NCBI GenBank assembly: GCA_028716525.1
Contig: JAQUPQ010000012.1
Span: 29,307 to 93,306 of the forward strand
Origin: Terriglobia bacterium
Lineage (GTDB): Bacteria > Acidobacteriota > Terriglobia > JAIQFV01
Length of the DNA stretch: 64,000 nt
Direction of reading: 5' to 3'
In this document: in pieces, positions 40,953 to 49,440 of the stretch
Numbering within the stretch: the stretch's first letter is position 1
Layout: each line of letters begins with the position of its first letter
Program-made: the position numbers and the translations under genes
Notes under the pieces: generated by a model
Databases searched by the model: none
Told to the model about the DNA's origin: nothing
Seen by the model: only the letters and a program-made list of their open reading frames with translations

Positions 40953-42308
40953 TCAGATTACCGGGATTGTGGTGCATCGGCATCTCATGTGAAACGGCGG
41001 CCAGGCAACTCCCGCCTCAGTTGCAAGCGCGTCACCTGAAATCAGAGGCTCATGACGTCCCGCATCGTTGAAGCGCGCGATGTCGACGCCCTTGTCTGTG
41101 CGAAGAACCTTGCGTCCCGTCTCCGCGTCTAGCTTTACGCCGACAAACGGATTCGCGTTTCGCAGTTCAGCGATGTTCTTCGCTTCCGCAACTTCCTCTT
41201 GTATCTTGCTCGCGTTCGACACTGTAATAATTTGCCCATCAAGATAGCCACAGACGTCGCACATCCTCTCGTCTTCCATGGCGACGACTTCAAACCGACT
41301 AACCTCGGCATCTCGATATGATGCCGATTGCGAGATTGACCGTGACCGTTCGATTGCGTTTGCCGCCACAGTCTCAGAGTATCCTGTCCCGTATTTCTTC
41401 CACAGTTCTGGAATCTCAGCCCGCAAGTCTGCCGCGATGGTCTCGCGCCCGAGCCCGTCACGCAATCCGCGCGCGACAATTTCCTTCCCCCGCGCCGTCA
41501 ATGCCTCGGACTCAATCCCGAGTTGGTCCCGCACGAACAACCCGGCCTGGTCTCCAACAGCATTGACCGCGTCCATGTCCGCCTGCGAAAGCGTGGCCGA
41601 GATGCGCGGTAGCATGGATTCTTTCAAGCGCTCGCGGGTAAGTTCAGCGAATGGAACGGCGTGCGCCGATGTCGTCTTTCTCCATTCAGAGATGAGGCTT
41701 CGCACGTCCGCCTGCTTGAACGCCGCAATTGCCGCCGCCCACACGCCTTCGCGCTGTGTCTCCGTCATTGCCGCCCAATCGGCTGTCTTGAGGCGGTCCG
41801 TGAATCGATGGAACTCTTCCTCGGACCACTCTTCGCGCACCTTGGCGAGTGCCGATGCGAGTTCAGCAACGGCTACGGATTGCGCGTCGACTGCCGCCGC
41901 CTCTTTGCGTACGCCGTTCGTGTCGACGTACCAATCGTTCCGGTCCGGCCGAGTCACCTCGTCTATCGTCTCGACACGTTGCCACAGAATTTGGCCGGAA
42001 TCTCCGATGGTCAAAGCGCGATACAGGTCAACCGTATCACTCGGTGCCGCCATGGACTTAGAGCAACACGAGCACGACTTCGCAGGAAGGGCCAGCATAG
42101 CGTGACGCCTTGCGGATTCGATGTTGGCCGCGTTCAGGCGTTGCGGGTTCTGCCTACCGTCCGCACTGCGCACGACCATCGCGAACCCGTATGCCGCGCG
42201 CCACGTGTCCGACCTGACCTTGACGGCGGCACATGCCGCTATCCTATGCTCGTAGTAGCGCAACGGCCACAGGGTGGCGTATCCGTCGTTTGGACGTGTG
42301 CGTATCAC
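40953..42308 (-). CDS. Mu gpF/SPP1 gp7-like minor head protein
   Basis: A 451-aa minor capsid protein that contacts the portal inside the procapsid. Typical phrases are VAANAIERSRSISQSASYRD, VVAMEDERMCDVCGYLDGQI and the C-terminal PPFHMRCRCTTIPV, whose Cys/His set is the metal-like site of the family. A further Cys cluster, AKSCSCCSKS, lies near residue 80. The GTG start overlaps the upstream TGA. It follows the portal as in Mu and SPP1. Confidence 0.85.
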   Translation of the reverse strand: MIRTRPNDGYATLWPLRYYEHRIAACAAVKVRSDTWRAAYGFAMVVRSADGRQNPQRLNAANIESARRHAMLALPAKSCSCCSKSMAAPSDTVDLYRALTIGDSGQILWQRVETIDEVTRPDRNDWYVDTNGVRKEAAAVDAQSVAVAELASALAKVREEWSEEEFHRFTDRLKTADWAAMTETQREGVWAAAIAAFKQADVRSLISEWRKTTSAHAVPFAELTRERLKESMLPRISATLSQADMDAVNAVGDQAGLFVRDQLGIESEALTARGKEIVARGLRDGLGRETIAADLRAEIPELWKKYGTGYSETVAANAIERSRSISQSASYRDAEVSRFEVVAMEDERMCDVCGYLDGQIITVSNASKIQEEVAEAKNIAELRNANPFVGVKLDAETGRKVLRTDKGVDIARFNDAGRHEPLISGDALATEAGVAWPPFHMRCRCTTIPVI

Positions 42309-42469
42309 TGACCAGCCTTCGGCCAGATGTCGGCGAACGTGCCGAGCTTCACACGTTTCTTCGGCTTCTCGATGAACTCTGGTTCTTCGTCGTCCTTGTC
42401 ACGTACCACGGACAGGTTCGGACGGTCCTCGTCTTGCTCATCACGGTTTCGTTGCTTCGACTGTGCCAC
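42305..42469 (-). CDS. Small acidic protein, 54 aa, GTG start
   Basis: Below the track cut-off. It reads MAQSKQRNRDEQDEDRPNLS and ends FADIWPKAGQ. It fills the gap between the zinc protein gene (29-base overlap) and the Mu F-like gene, where its TGA overlaps the GTG start. A GAGGGG site lies nine bases upstream. Highly charged and probably disordered; no function recognised. A competing 31-codon ORF in another frame is less convincing. Confidence 0.5.
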   Translation of the reverse strand: MAQSKQRNRDEQDEDRPNLSVVRDKDDEEPEFIEKPKKRVKLGTFADIWPKAGQ

Positions 42470-42833
42470 TATTCAGTCCCCTCGGTTTTCCTTGCACGCC
42501 AGGTATCGCCATGGCGCGCTCCATGATGTCTCCGCCGATCTTCGCAGGTGGTGCGCTCGTCACGGCTCGCCCCGCGTTGATGTAGAACCACTCGCCGCAC
42601 CTCGCCGTGCACCCGCATCGCATCGGCTGGTCGAACGTCGGCGCGGCCGGATCGCCAATCTGCGCTGCGTACACGTGAACCCGCTTTCCGCAGAATGGAC
42701 AACACAAGCGCCAGTTGTTCGTAGGATGACCGTGCGGGTCTATGTGCCGGATGATTTCACCCGGCCCCGGTCGTGCGTATCCCGCGCGCTCGGGAGTTGG
42801 GAGAACGTGGTAGGTGCCTTCGTACATGGTCAT
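42441..42833 (-). CDS. Cys-rich probable zinc protein, 130 aa
   Basis: Starts MTMYEGTYHVLPTPERAGYA, overlapping the previous stop as ATGA. Paired motifs CCPFCGKRVHVYAAQ and RCGCTARCGEWFYI look like one zinc-binding unit of the treble-clef or ribbon class. The C-terminal 40 residues are less ordered. No family was recognised; it lies between portal and minor head genes. Confidence 0.6.
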   Translation of the reverse strand: MTMYEGTYHVLPTPERAGYARPGPGEIIRHIDPHGHPTNNWRLCCPFCGKRVHVYAAQIGDPAAPTFDQPMRCGCTARCGEWFYINAGRAVTSAPPAKIGGDIMERAMAIPGVQGKPRGLNSGTVEATKP

Positions 42834-43015
42834 CGACAGAAGTTGGAGACGACAGCAATCACGACAAATGCAAGTATCGCAGTGTATCCCACGATGCCTA
42901 CAATCGTGCTCCGTCTACTCGCTTCAATGTCCTCCATGACGTCATCTTCCTTGCACGTGCACGGAGGAAGCCCAAACGGAACTTCTGAGAATGCGCCGCA
43001 CTTCTCGCACCACAT
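42830..43015 (-). CDS. Small zinc-ribbon membrane protein, 61 aa
   Basis: The N-terminal MWCEKCGAFSEVPFGLPPCTC gives four Cys in CxxC...CxC spacing. A single membrane span follows (STIVGIVGYTAILAFVVIAV). Good SD (GGGGAGTAGAAA). A tiny membrane protein with a metal-binding head is unusual between portal and minor head genes. Function unknown. Confidence 0.6.
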   Translation of the reverse strand: MWCEKCGAFSEVPFGLPPCTCKEDDVMEDIEASRRSTIVGIVGYTAILAFVVIAVVSNFCR

Positions 43016-43018
43016 TTT

Positions 43019-44842
43019 CTACTCCCCATCAAGCGGTCGAACGGCCGCCAACTCGTAGCCGAACCGCGCGAAGTAGTCTTTCAAGATGCCTTGCGCCAGT
43101 TCCCGCTTCTCGGGTGTGCCATCCGGCCCAAACGCCCCAAGCAGTTCCGCTCCAACGCGGTCCGCCGGGACGCCGAATTGTTCCGCAGCCAAGCCCGCCA
43201 GCGTCAACGCTAACGGCTGAGACATCCACGGCGCGTCTATGGGGTCCAGTTCCACGTTGAGGCCCTTGGCAGCCAAGGTGCGCACGTCTGCCGGGGTGAG
43301 CCCGCCTCGGTTCGCGAAGATGTCCGTTGCCCGTGCAAGCTGTTCCGGGTCCGTCGTGTCCGGTCCGTTGCTCACGAACTTCCACAGGTAGACGCCCAAG
43401 GCTGGCATAAGCCGCGTATTCATCGTCCAGTCAAACCCGGCACGCGGCGTTGCGAATACGTGCGTGTTCGCGAACTCAATCGAGGCGTAGGCGTTCGCCC
43501 TCGCCAACGCGTCTTGCACGTCACCGGTCAGGATGCGAGGCAGGCGAAACGCGCTCCGCACGTTGTCGCGCTCCGCAGCGCAGTAGAGCAGATGGGTGGC
43601 GTCCTCTTTCATGTCGCCACGGAATGACATCCATGTGACGGACGGCTGTTCCACCTTCTCACCACGCGCTCCCGGAGGTGCCACAAGCTCAATGATGAGC
43701 GGAGTATGGAAGTTGGAACGCCCCTTGATTTTCGTGCGGATGTGGTTCTCCAATTCCTTCCGCACGTCCTGACTCAAGATGCCACCGATGATAATCCACG
43801 CGCCCGGCGGGATGCACTTGTCATCGAAGTAGGTGAAGTTGACCTCTTCCGCCGCGCGGATGCCGAGCACGTTCGGGACCTGCCCCATCCACAGTGGCTC
43901 GCCCGACACGGATAGCGGCGAGTGAAGCGGGAAGTACAGCACCTCGGTTGCCGGGATGGGCTTCGTTGCCGTCTTGCTGCCCTTCGTCGTCTCGGCACGC
44001 ACCATCGCGGATTCGCTGTCGTACCACTTCCCCGTAGCTTGCGAGATGCAACGCGGGTCGCCGAACTCCTTGAAGTATTTTCGCACCGCGCCGACTTGCT
44101 GAACGTAGATACTGAACTGAACTTCGCGCGTCACTTCGCGATTCGAAATCGGAGAGATTGGGATGTTGACTTCCACTTCGACCGGCGGCGGTTGCTTCGC
44201 CATCGGCAGGATGGTATGCGCCGCGATGTAGCCGACTTGTGTCGGGTCGCCCGTCGCGTCTCGCGCGAACTCGAACACCCCATGCCCTACCCCATGCTGG
44301 TCTTTGCGCATCCGCTGGCGAAGCTCGATGAACGGCGCCCCCGTCGGCGCGGACTCGAACCATGCTTCCGCGCGGAACTTCTGAATGGGCAACTGGCGCG
44401 ACAGGATTTCAAGGCGCTCCACAACCTCTTCGTCCGGCACGTCGTAGTCCGCTTCCCACTCTTCGTCTCCGCTTTCCTGTGCCGCCTCTCGCGCGTCCGC
44501 CTCGCGCTCTAACACGATGGCCGCGCGCACCTGGTCCTCAACATCCTTGTCGTTCAAATCGATGCACGGCTTGAAGCGATGCCCCCACCCGTCGATTCCC
44601 GTCGCCATCGCGTCAAGACATTGAGGCAGGATAGACGACTTCTCGACGATGGACAGCAACGACCCCGGCGGGTATCGAGGCGTCAACGCGCCCGAGTTGG
44701 TCCACGCCTCCGTCTGGTCAACCATCGCCTGCAACGCTTGCTTGGCGACTTCCTCGTCACCGCCGGAACTCGCGCGGGCTATCAGTTGCAGCGAGGCTTC
44801 GCTATCTGTATTCTTCGTCGCCGTCTTCGGTTTCTTCGTCAC
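43019..44842 (-). CDS. Portal protein (PBSX/SPP1-like)
   Basis: A 607-aa dodecameric portal. GTG start with GGAGGATTCAC, overlapping the terminase gene by 41 bases. Recognisable segments are SSILPQCLDAMATGIDGWGH, YFPLHSPLSVSGEPLWMGQV, NVLGIRAAEEVNFTYFDDKC and IPPGAWIIIGGIL, the portal wing and stem core of PBSX-type portals. The acidic N-terminal stretch (EADAREAAQESGDEEWEADY) and the long C-terminus are within family variation. Confidence 0.9.
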   Translation of the reverse strand: MTKKPKTATKNTDSEASLQLIARASSGGDEEVAKQALQAMVDQTEAWTNSGALTPRYPPGSLLSIVEKSSILPQCLDAMATGIDGWGHRFKPCIDLNDKDVEDQVRAAIVLEREADAREAAQESGDEEWEADYDVPDEEVVERLEILSRQLPIQKFRAEAWFESAPTGAPFIELRQRMRKDQHGVGHGVFEFARDATGDPTQVGYIAAHTILPMAKQPPPVEVEVNIPISPISNREVTREVQFSIYVQQVGAVRKYFKEFGDPRCISQATGKWYDSESAMVRAETTKGSKTATKPIPATEVLYFPLHSPLSVSGEPLWMGQVPNVLGIRAAEEVNFTYFDDKCIPPGAWIIIGGILSQDVRKELENHIRTKIKGRSNFHTPLIIELVAPPGARGEKVEQPSVTWMSFRGDMKEDATHLLYCAAERDNVRSAFRLPRILTGDVQDALARANAYASIEFANTHVFATPRAGFDWTMNTRLMPALGVYLWKFVSNGPDTTDPEQLARATDIFANRGGLTPADVRTLAAKGLNVELDPIDAPWMSQPLALTLAGLAAEQFGVPADRVGAELLGAFGPDGTPEKRELAQGILKDYFARFGYELAAVRPLDGE

Positions 44843-46400
44843 GTGAATCCTCCGGCCGACTAGAGGTGTCGCCGCTTCCCGCTCTCCCGACTAAGGTAGC
44901 ACCTCGCGCCGCCCAACGGTCAAGCGCGTAGTATCGCGCTGCGTCAATCGCCATCGTCCATGCGTCACAAAGATCGTCGTGAGCCGCGATGCCGAAGTCC
45001 AACAACTCTTCCACTAAGTTTCCGCGCTCCGGTTTGAACTTCGGACTGTCCGGGTCCAGGTGGTCGAGAAACACGACGTTGCCGCGTTCGAGGAACGGTG
45101 TTACGGCCGTCAACCGCTGCAACTTACTTCCTTTCGTTGCGAGGTTCTTCACCCGTTCGACGATGCCGACAAGGTGCGGCGCGTCGTTCAACACCCACGC
45201 GGCTAGGTCGTTGCCGATGGACTCGATGATAATCCGTTTCGGCCGCCACGTGCGATACGACCGCTGGACCCAATCGGACTGCTTCGACCTCGTGATTTTC
45301 CGCTTCTCCGCGTCAACGACGAACACGGTCTCAGACGCTTGGTGAATCGCAATGACAACCTCGGCCGTGAAATCGTTGTGCTCTGCCGTCTCGGTCGCCA
45401 CGTCGTAGCTCGTGTAGATTTCCAACTCTGCCAAGTCGGGCATCGCCTCGGGTCGCACGTACTCAATCGAACTCGGCTGGACCGGAGACTCGGATTCATC
45501 CTGCGGCTTGTTCGCGAACCCTCGGGCGTATTCGGTTGCGCCGATGATTGCGCGCTTTTCGCGAAGCCACGAGGAAGAACGTCTTGCGGGCCAGATGGAA
45601 GCGTACCCTGAAATTGCGTAGAAACACACCTTCCACTCTGCATTCTCCATTATTTCGTGTGTGATGTCACTTCGATGCCATAGTGTTCCTATCATCCACA
45701 CCCGAGACTCGGGACCTCCAAGGTTCATCCAATCTGAGTACCACGCTTGTTTCACGGACTCGCGCAACGCTGGCGTCGTGAGCGCGTTTCTACGCCCAAC
45801 GATGTCGTCACCGATGAGAATGTCAAGGCGTCCTCCTGTCGCTCCGCCTAGCACGCCCTGCGCCTCAACAGATGGCTCCTTGTCAATGAGTTTTCGAACG
45901 ACAGTCATCGAAGTTTTCGACCAGTTGTCATCCGATGGTCTGAGGTCTGGAAATACCTCTTTGACCTTCGGATTCTTCTCGATGTGCCGCTTGATTTCTC
46001 CGAGACGCTTTACGGCCGCGGGTTGGTCCTCACACGCTATCTTGATTCGCAGGTTCGGGTTGCGCCCGAGTTCCCACACGACGCGAGCAATTACGATTGT
46101 GCTTTTCGCGTGCGCCCTCGGGGCTATGATGAGCACGCGCGGGTTGCTTTCGAGAGCCGCAATCCACTCATCGTGAAACCACTGCATTGTGACCGGACCA
46201 CCGATTTCGCTGTCATCGATGCAGTATTCCATGAACGCCGCGAAGTTCTCGCGCGCCTCTTTGATGCGAGCCCATCGTATCGACTCCATGCGGTTGTCTT
46301 GCTCGGCTGGCGTCGCGGGCTCGATGGACGGTCCCGGCTGAAACAGGTGCCCGACGGGCGGACGGTATCGCGGGTCAATCGTGAGGTCGGGAGAGTTCAC
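44802..46400 (-). CDS. terL: Terminase large subunit
   Basis: A 532-aa DNA packaging motor. ATPase motifs: Walker A APRAHAKST (93-101) and Walker B LDILIGDDIV (Asp198, Asp199). Nuclease motifs: YTSYDVATE (Asp333) and HDDLCDAW (Asp475, Asp476, Asp479). The GTG start overlaps the stop of the upstream zinc protein (GTGA). The acidic tail (EDSRDEETEDGDEEYR) resembles those of other terminases that contact the portal. No small-subunit partner was recognised next to it. Confidence 0.93.
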   Translation of the reverse strand: MNSPDLTIDPRYRPPVGHLFQPGPSIEPATPAEQDNRMESIRWARIKEARENFAAFMEYCIDDSEIGGPVTMQWFHDEWIAALESNPRVLIIAPRAHAKSTIVIARVVWELGRNPNLRIKIACEDQPAAVKRLGEIKRHIEKNPKVKEVFPDLRPSDDNWSKTSMTVVRKLIDKEPSVEAQGVLGGATGGRLDILIGDDIVGRRNALTTPALRESVKQAWYSDWMNLGGPESRVWMIGTLWHRSDITHEIMENAEWKVCFYAISGYASIWPARRSSSWLREKRAIIGATEYARGFANKPQDESESPVQPSSIEYVRPEAMPDLAELEIYTSYDVATETAEHNDFTAEVVIAIHQASETVFVVDAEKRKITRSKQSDWVQRSYRTWRPKRIIIESIGNDLAAWVLNDAPHLVGIVERVKNLATKGSKLQRLTAVTPFLERGNVVFLDHLDPDSPKFKPERGNLVEELLDFGIAAHDDLCDAWTMAIDAARYYALDRWAARGATLVGRAGSGDTSSRPEDSRDEETEDGDEEYR

Positions 46401-46651
46401 GGGACGGCTGGAGTCTGCGTTACGGCCACTTCACCGCCCGGCATCTCAACCGTTTCGACGCGGACGGGCTTGCAACACGAGCACCGCGCCGGGCCTTGGC
46501 GCTGCCACTCCTTGCCGGTTGGAGTGACTACGAGCTTCGTGTGATAGCCGTTGATGCCGCGACCGCCGCACTTCTTGCACGAGTGCTTCGGCCGATACTC
46601 TGTAACGACCTTGGCGGCCGGAGCGGGCTTCGTCTCGGATTCGGGAGTCAT
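46397..46651 (-). CDS. Small zinc-finger protein, 84 aa
   Basis: The start at ATG 46651 (MTPESETKPAPAAKVVTEYR) overlaps the preceding stop as ATGA and is preferred over the 31-residue longer track start. A CKKCGGRGINGYH motif followed by ARCSCCKP gives a DnaJ-like or rubredoxin-like zinc site. It lies directly before terL, in the slot that a small terminase often occupies, but shows no small-terminase features. Confidence 0.6.
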   Translation of the reverse strand: MTPESETKPAPAAKVVTEYRPKHSCKKCGGRGINGYHTKLVVTPTGKEWQRQGPARCSCCKPVRVETVEMPGGEVAVTQTPAVP

Positions 46652-46983
46652 CCAACGTCCTCGCTGTCGGCTGCGGACAGGAAGGCTTCTGCCATTTGCT
46701 CGGCAGCCTGTTGACTGATTCCTTCTTTCTGGAATTTCAGCCACACCTCGGAGCCCGCGAAAAACTTCTTGATGCTTTCAACGCACCGCTCCATTCTGAG
46801 AACTCCATTCATTACGATTTCCGGAGTCAGCGAACGAATCGTGAGCACGCCACCGTCCGACCGATTTACGATTTCGAATTTCTCTCCCAACGGGAATGTC
46901 TTGAGACCACGAAATACATACCCGCTGTACTTAATTCCTTCGATGGACAGCATGTCAGTCTCACTGTCGTACTCAATTTTCAC
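46648..46983 (-). CDS. Hypothetical protein, 111 aa, before terminase
   Basis: GTG start (MKIEYDSETDMLSIEGIKYS) overlapping the wHTH stop as GTGA. An N-terminal beta half and a C-terminal helical, acidic half (QQAAEQMAEAFLSAADSEDV). No family was recognised. As one of the first genes of the late operon it could be a regulator or a packaging factor. Confidence 0.6.
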   Translation of the reverse strand: MKIEYDSETDMLSIEGIKYSGYVFRGLKTFPLGEKFEIVNRSDGGVLTIRSLTPEIVMNGVLRMERCVESIKKFFAGSEVWLKFQKEGISQQAAEQMAEAFLSAADSEDVG

Positions 46984-47285
46984 TTCGCAAACTCCTTCTC
47001 CGCCACGCGCCCCTTGGCCGTGATGGCGTAGGTGTATCGCACCCTCCCGAGGTCCGTCGTCTCCATCTTGCGCTCCATGCAGCCCATCTCGACAAGGCGG
47101 AGGAGCGCGCAGTTGGTCGTGGATACCAGGCCGTAGGGGTTGCGCCCACCGTATGTGGACTTCGTGTCAGCGCACAGCGCCTCGGTCAACGCCATCGCCG
47201 ACCAGCGGCCGGGAAGGCGGGACGTCAACCGCAGTATCGCGGATTGCATCCGGCGGTGGTTTCGTGTCGTCTTGATTCGTGCCAT
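46980..47285 (-). CDS. Winged-helix DNA-binding protein at the head of the late operon
   Basis: A 101-aa protein starting MARIKTTRNHRRMQSAILRL (47285), shorter than the track ORF. The C-terminal half, NCALLRLVEMGCMERKMETT then LGRVRYTYAITAKGRVAEKE, has the helix plus beta-wing form of MarR/PadR-like winged helices. It lies directly downstream of a TTGACT-N17-TACATT promoter with no room for an SD. It is the first gene before terminase, so a late regulator or DNA-packaging adaptor are both possible. Confidence 0.65.
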   Translation of the reverse strand: MARIKTTRNHRRMQSAILRLTSRLPGRWSAMALTEALCADTKSTYGGRNPYGLVSTTNCALLRLVEMGCMERKMETTDLGRVRYTYAITAKGRVAEKEFAK

Positions 47286-47291
47286 GCGCCC

Positions 47292-47320
47292 AATGTACGG
47301 CGCGCGGTTGAGAAAGTCAA
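47292..47320 (-). promoter_or_regulatory. Late-operon promoter, possibly leaderless
   Basis: Minus-strand TTGACT (47315-47320), 17-base spacer, TACATT (47292-47297). The ATG of the wHTH gene starts seven bases after the -10, so transcription would begin at or near the start codon. It is the only promoter-like sequence seen before the terminase-to-fibre genes. Confidence 0.55.
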
Positions 47321-47326
47321 ACGGTA

Positions 47327-47554
47327 CTAAATGTTCTGCTTTTCGGAGAACGATTTCCACCCACGCACAATGCCGGAATTCGCCCATCGAAGAACGGCAT
47401 TCGGTCTGCCGTATTTCACAATCTGCCTAATTTCTCCGAACCTTCTATTAAGCAATGCATAGCTAACCCCACTACCCGGGACCATGTCTATGATACGTTC
47501 TCCCATCTCGTGTCTGAGAAACAGGTCAAGCAATTCGCTGCGTTCCAGTTTCAT
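47327..47554 (-). CDS. Small protein with HTH-like segment, 75 aa
   Basis: Start taken at MKLERSELLDLFLRHEMGER (47554), where TAGGTGAGACG gives an SD; the track ORF starts 17 codons earlier. The segment GSGVSYALLNRRFGEIRQIV resembles a helix-turn-helix. It ends just before the late promoter -35 region. Likely a small DNA-binding regulator; no family named. Confidence 0.5.
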   Translation of the reverse strand: MKLERSELLDLFLRHEMGERIIDMVPGSGVSYALLNRRFGEIRQIVKYGRPNAVLRWANSGIVRGWKSFSEKQNI

Positions 47555-47558
47555 CGTC

Positions 47559-47747
47559 TCACCTATTCTCGTTTGAATTCGCGGCGTCGCGCTCAACTTC
47601 GGCACGCATCAACGCATCAATCCGAGCGCGGTTTGAACAGGCAAGCGCAATCGCCTCGGCACGGGTCACGGGCACGCCGTCAATGTCGTCGCACTCGACA
47701 GGCGTGTCGGCGTAAACGTCGCGGTCGGTGGGCACCTGGAAGTTCAT
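47559..47747 (-). CDS. Small hypothetical protein, 62 aa
   Basis: ATG at 47747 ([20 protein letters not shown]) overlaps the lipoprotein stop as ATGA, preferred to the 82-aa track form. The C-terminus ([20 protein letters not shown]) is helical. No family was recognised. It is probably co-expressed with the lipoprotein. Confidence 0.5.
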   Translation of the reverse strand: MNFQVPTDRDVYADTPVECDDIDGVPVTRAEAIALACSNRARIDALMRAEVERDAANSNENR

Positions 47748-48634
47748 CCTCGCACGCAACGGGTGAATGTTCCAGTTGGGCTGCTCAAAGCCTGTGAATA
47801 TCGACACGGGTATCCCATAACGTCTGCCCCATCAATGTATGAGCAGTTGTACAGAAACCTATCTGCTGTAAATAACGGGTTGTACCCCAACTCCGCGTAC
47901 CCATAATCCGACCATAGGCGGTGCCCACAATCCGTACCGGCCCATTCGGGCCAGTCGCATTCAAACGGGAACTCGGGCAGGATGATGGGGTCGTCGATAC
48001 GCCACAACGCGGCCATCTCATCCTCGGTCGGCATCCGCCAATCGTCGAACCCTCCGAGCGTGAGCGGTTCGCAATAGTACCAGAAGCCCCACGCCCAATT
48101 GCCCTCGCTTGCAGGGCTCACGGTGGCCTCCCACATCTGTCCCGTGTCGGGGTCGCACACCGTACCGGCGGGCATATCGACGAACCCACAGGCGTTGAGG
48201 AGAGGCCCTGTGTCGGTGTCCTCGGTCTCCGTCCCGGTGTCCGTGTCTGAATCGCTATCGCTGTCGGCGTCGGAGTCGGTATCGGAATCTGACCCCGTGT
48301 CCGTCTCAGTGTCTACCGTGTCTGTTTCCGTGTCGGCCGTATCCGTTTCCGTGTCCTCGGTTCCGGTATCCGAGTCCGAATCGGAATCCGCGTCGGTATC
48401 GGCGTCAGAGTCGGCGTCTGAATCCGAGTCAGCATCCGAATCGGAGTCGGTATCCGCGTCTGAATCGGAGTCGCTGTCACTGTCGGTGTCTGAGTCTGTC
48501 CCGGAATCCTCGCCAGCGTCGCTACCGCCGTCCGTGTCGCCCGCGTCGGGGATGTCCGGTGCGTCGTACCATCCCTGCGGAGAAGACGAGCAACCGACCA
48601 CCAGGAGCGCCAAAACTATCATTGTGTTTTTCAT
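47744..48634 (-). CDS. Lipoprotein with long Asp/Ser/Thr repeat and DUF1566-like domain
   Basis: The true start is the ATG at 48634 (GAGGTGAGGAC upstream), giving 296 aa. Signal peptide [18 protein letters not shown] has a lipobox (VVGC, Cys15) for lipid attachment. Residues of about 33-143 are almost only Asp, Ser, Thr, Ala and Glu ([20 protein letters not shown] and more), an extended linker. The rest reads as a DUF1566/Lcl C-terminal domain, diagnostic phrase [18 protein letters not shown]. The whole arrangement is seen in cell-surface lipoproteins of Myxococcota-like bacteria, not in typical phages. It has its own strong promoter, consistent with host-surface alteration or superinfection exclusion. 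Confidence 0.85.
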   Translation of the reverse strand: MKNTMIVLALLVVGCSSSPQGWYDAPDIPDAGDTDGGSDAGEDSGTDSDTDSDSDSDSDADTDSDSDADSDSDADSDADTDADSDSDSDTGTEDTETDTADTETDTVDTETDTGSDSDTDSDADSDSDSDTDTGTETEDTDTGPLLNACGFVDMPAGTVCDPDTGQMWEATVSPASEGNWAWGFWYYCEPLTLGGFDDWRMPTEDEMAALWRIDDPIILPEFPFECDWPEWAGTDCGHRLWSDYGYAELGYNPLFTADRFLYNCSYIDGADVMGYPCRYSQALSSPTGTFTRCVRG

Positions 48635-48652
48635 GTCCTCACCTCTATATAT

Positions 48653-48681
48653 AGCATAGCGCCACAGGTTGCGCTTGTCAA
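48653..48681 (-). promoter_or_regulatory. Strong sigma70-type promoter of the lipoprotein gene
   Basis: Minus-strand TTGACA (48676-48681), exactly 17 bases, then TATGCT (48653-48658), followed by ATATATAGAGGTGAGGAC and the ATG. The best promoter match in the window. Confidence 0.75.
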
Positions 48682-48684
48682 GTA

Positions 48685-48921
48685 TCATTTTTCTTCGTAT
48701 TTCGTTATTTTGTGACGGCACGTAGTGACGGCCTTGCCGCAGTATCCTTCCTCGTTGCGGAATGAGCACGGAGAGTCGGCGGGCTTGGCGCAACGATATC
48801 GCGAGACGAGGAGCACTGGCCTAGTCGGTTCGTCATCTCGCGCCGGGCACTCTATCTCAACGGTGGGCTCGCATGATGGTGGCAGGGAAATCGGCCTCGT
48901 GATTTCGTCGTCGCGTTCCAC
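48685..48921 (-). CDS. Small Cys-rich protein, 78 aa
   Basis: GTG start ([20 protein letters not shown]), weak SD. Seven Cys residues are spread along the chain (CEP...ECP...RCAK...PCS...YCGK...TTCRHK), suggesting one or two metal sites or disulfides. It ends four bases before the lipoprotein promoter. No family was recognised. Confidence 0.5.
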   Translation of the reverse strand: MERDDEITRPISLPPSCEPTVEIECPARDDEPTRPVLLVSRYRCAKPADSPCSFRNEEGYCGKAVTTCRHKITKYEEK

Positions 48922-48957
48922 ACCTGGATAGTAGCACGCGGGAGAGCGCGCGGAGAA

Positions 48958-49440
48958 CTACTCGGCACCTGCGTCCTGGTACTCCACCCACTCCACCGGC
49001 ATCGCGGCAAGCGGCGACGGCTCGACCACGACGGCTTCGACGTCCACCGCGTCGCTCGGTTCCACGGGTTCGGTCTGGCAGTACTCCTCGAACTCGCGGC
49101 GCTTGACCTCGCCCATCCAGAGTGCGGCGAGCCCGGCGGCCGAGGTAACTCCGGCGGTGATACCCAGTCCCCACTCGACGCGGCGTTGTTCCTTCTCGTC
49201 ATCTGAGATCGCGCCTCCAACGGGAGCGGCGATTGCCGAGGTACCACCAGCGCCGACCAAGAGTTTCGCAGTAAACGTCCAGTTGTCGGCCGTCTGCAAC
49301 AGCTCGTAGCACCGCGCGTCGTTCCATACGATGCCCCGCGCGTCCGTGACGTTCGGCCTCACGTGCGCGGCACGGGTGGCGGAGCAGCCGGAGAGCAGCA
49401 GCACGACGAGGATGATTCCGATTTTGTCAGCGCGGATCAT
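48958..49440 (-). CDS. Lipoprotein with hydrophobic hairpin, 160 aa
   Basis: The signal MIRADKIGIILVVLLLSGCS has a lipobox (LSGC, Cys19). Two Gly/Ala-rich hydrophobic segments (AKLLVGAGGTSAIAAPVGGA, then GLGITAGVTSAAGLAALWMG) could form a hairpin in membrane. The tail is acidic (EPVEPSDAVDVEAVVVEPSP). It overlaps queD by 14 bases at the end of that operon. A lysis (outer spanin-like) or envelope role is possible but not shown. Confidence 0.65.
   Translation of the reverse strand: MIRADKIGIILVVLLLSGCSATRAAHVRPNVTDARGIVWNDARCYELLQTADNWTFTAKLLVGAGGTSAIAAPVGGAISDDEKEQRRVEWGLGITAGVTSAAGLAALWMGEVKRREFEEYCQTEPVEPSDAVDVEAVVVEPSPLAAMPVEWVEYQDAGAE

Noticed and set aside
46397-46651. Small terminase subunit
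   Set aside because: The position before terL fits, but the protein is an 84-aa Cys-rich protein with no N-terminal HTH or oligomer helix. The wHTH gene at 46980 is only a weak alternative.
48099-48659. Serine-rich 186-aa plus-strand ORF ([13 protein letters not shown] repeats)
   Set aside because: It is the exact antisense of the Asp/Ser/Thr repeat of the lipoprotein and has no start site; the minus-strand gene has a lipobox, SD and promoter.
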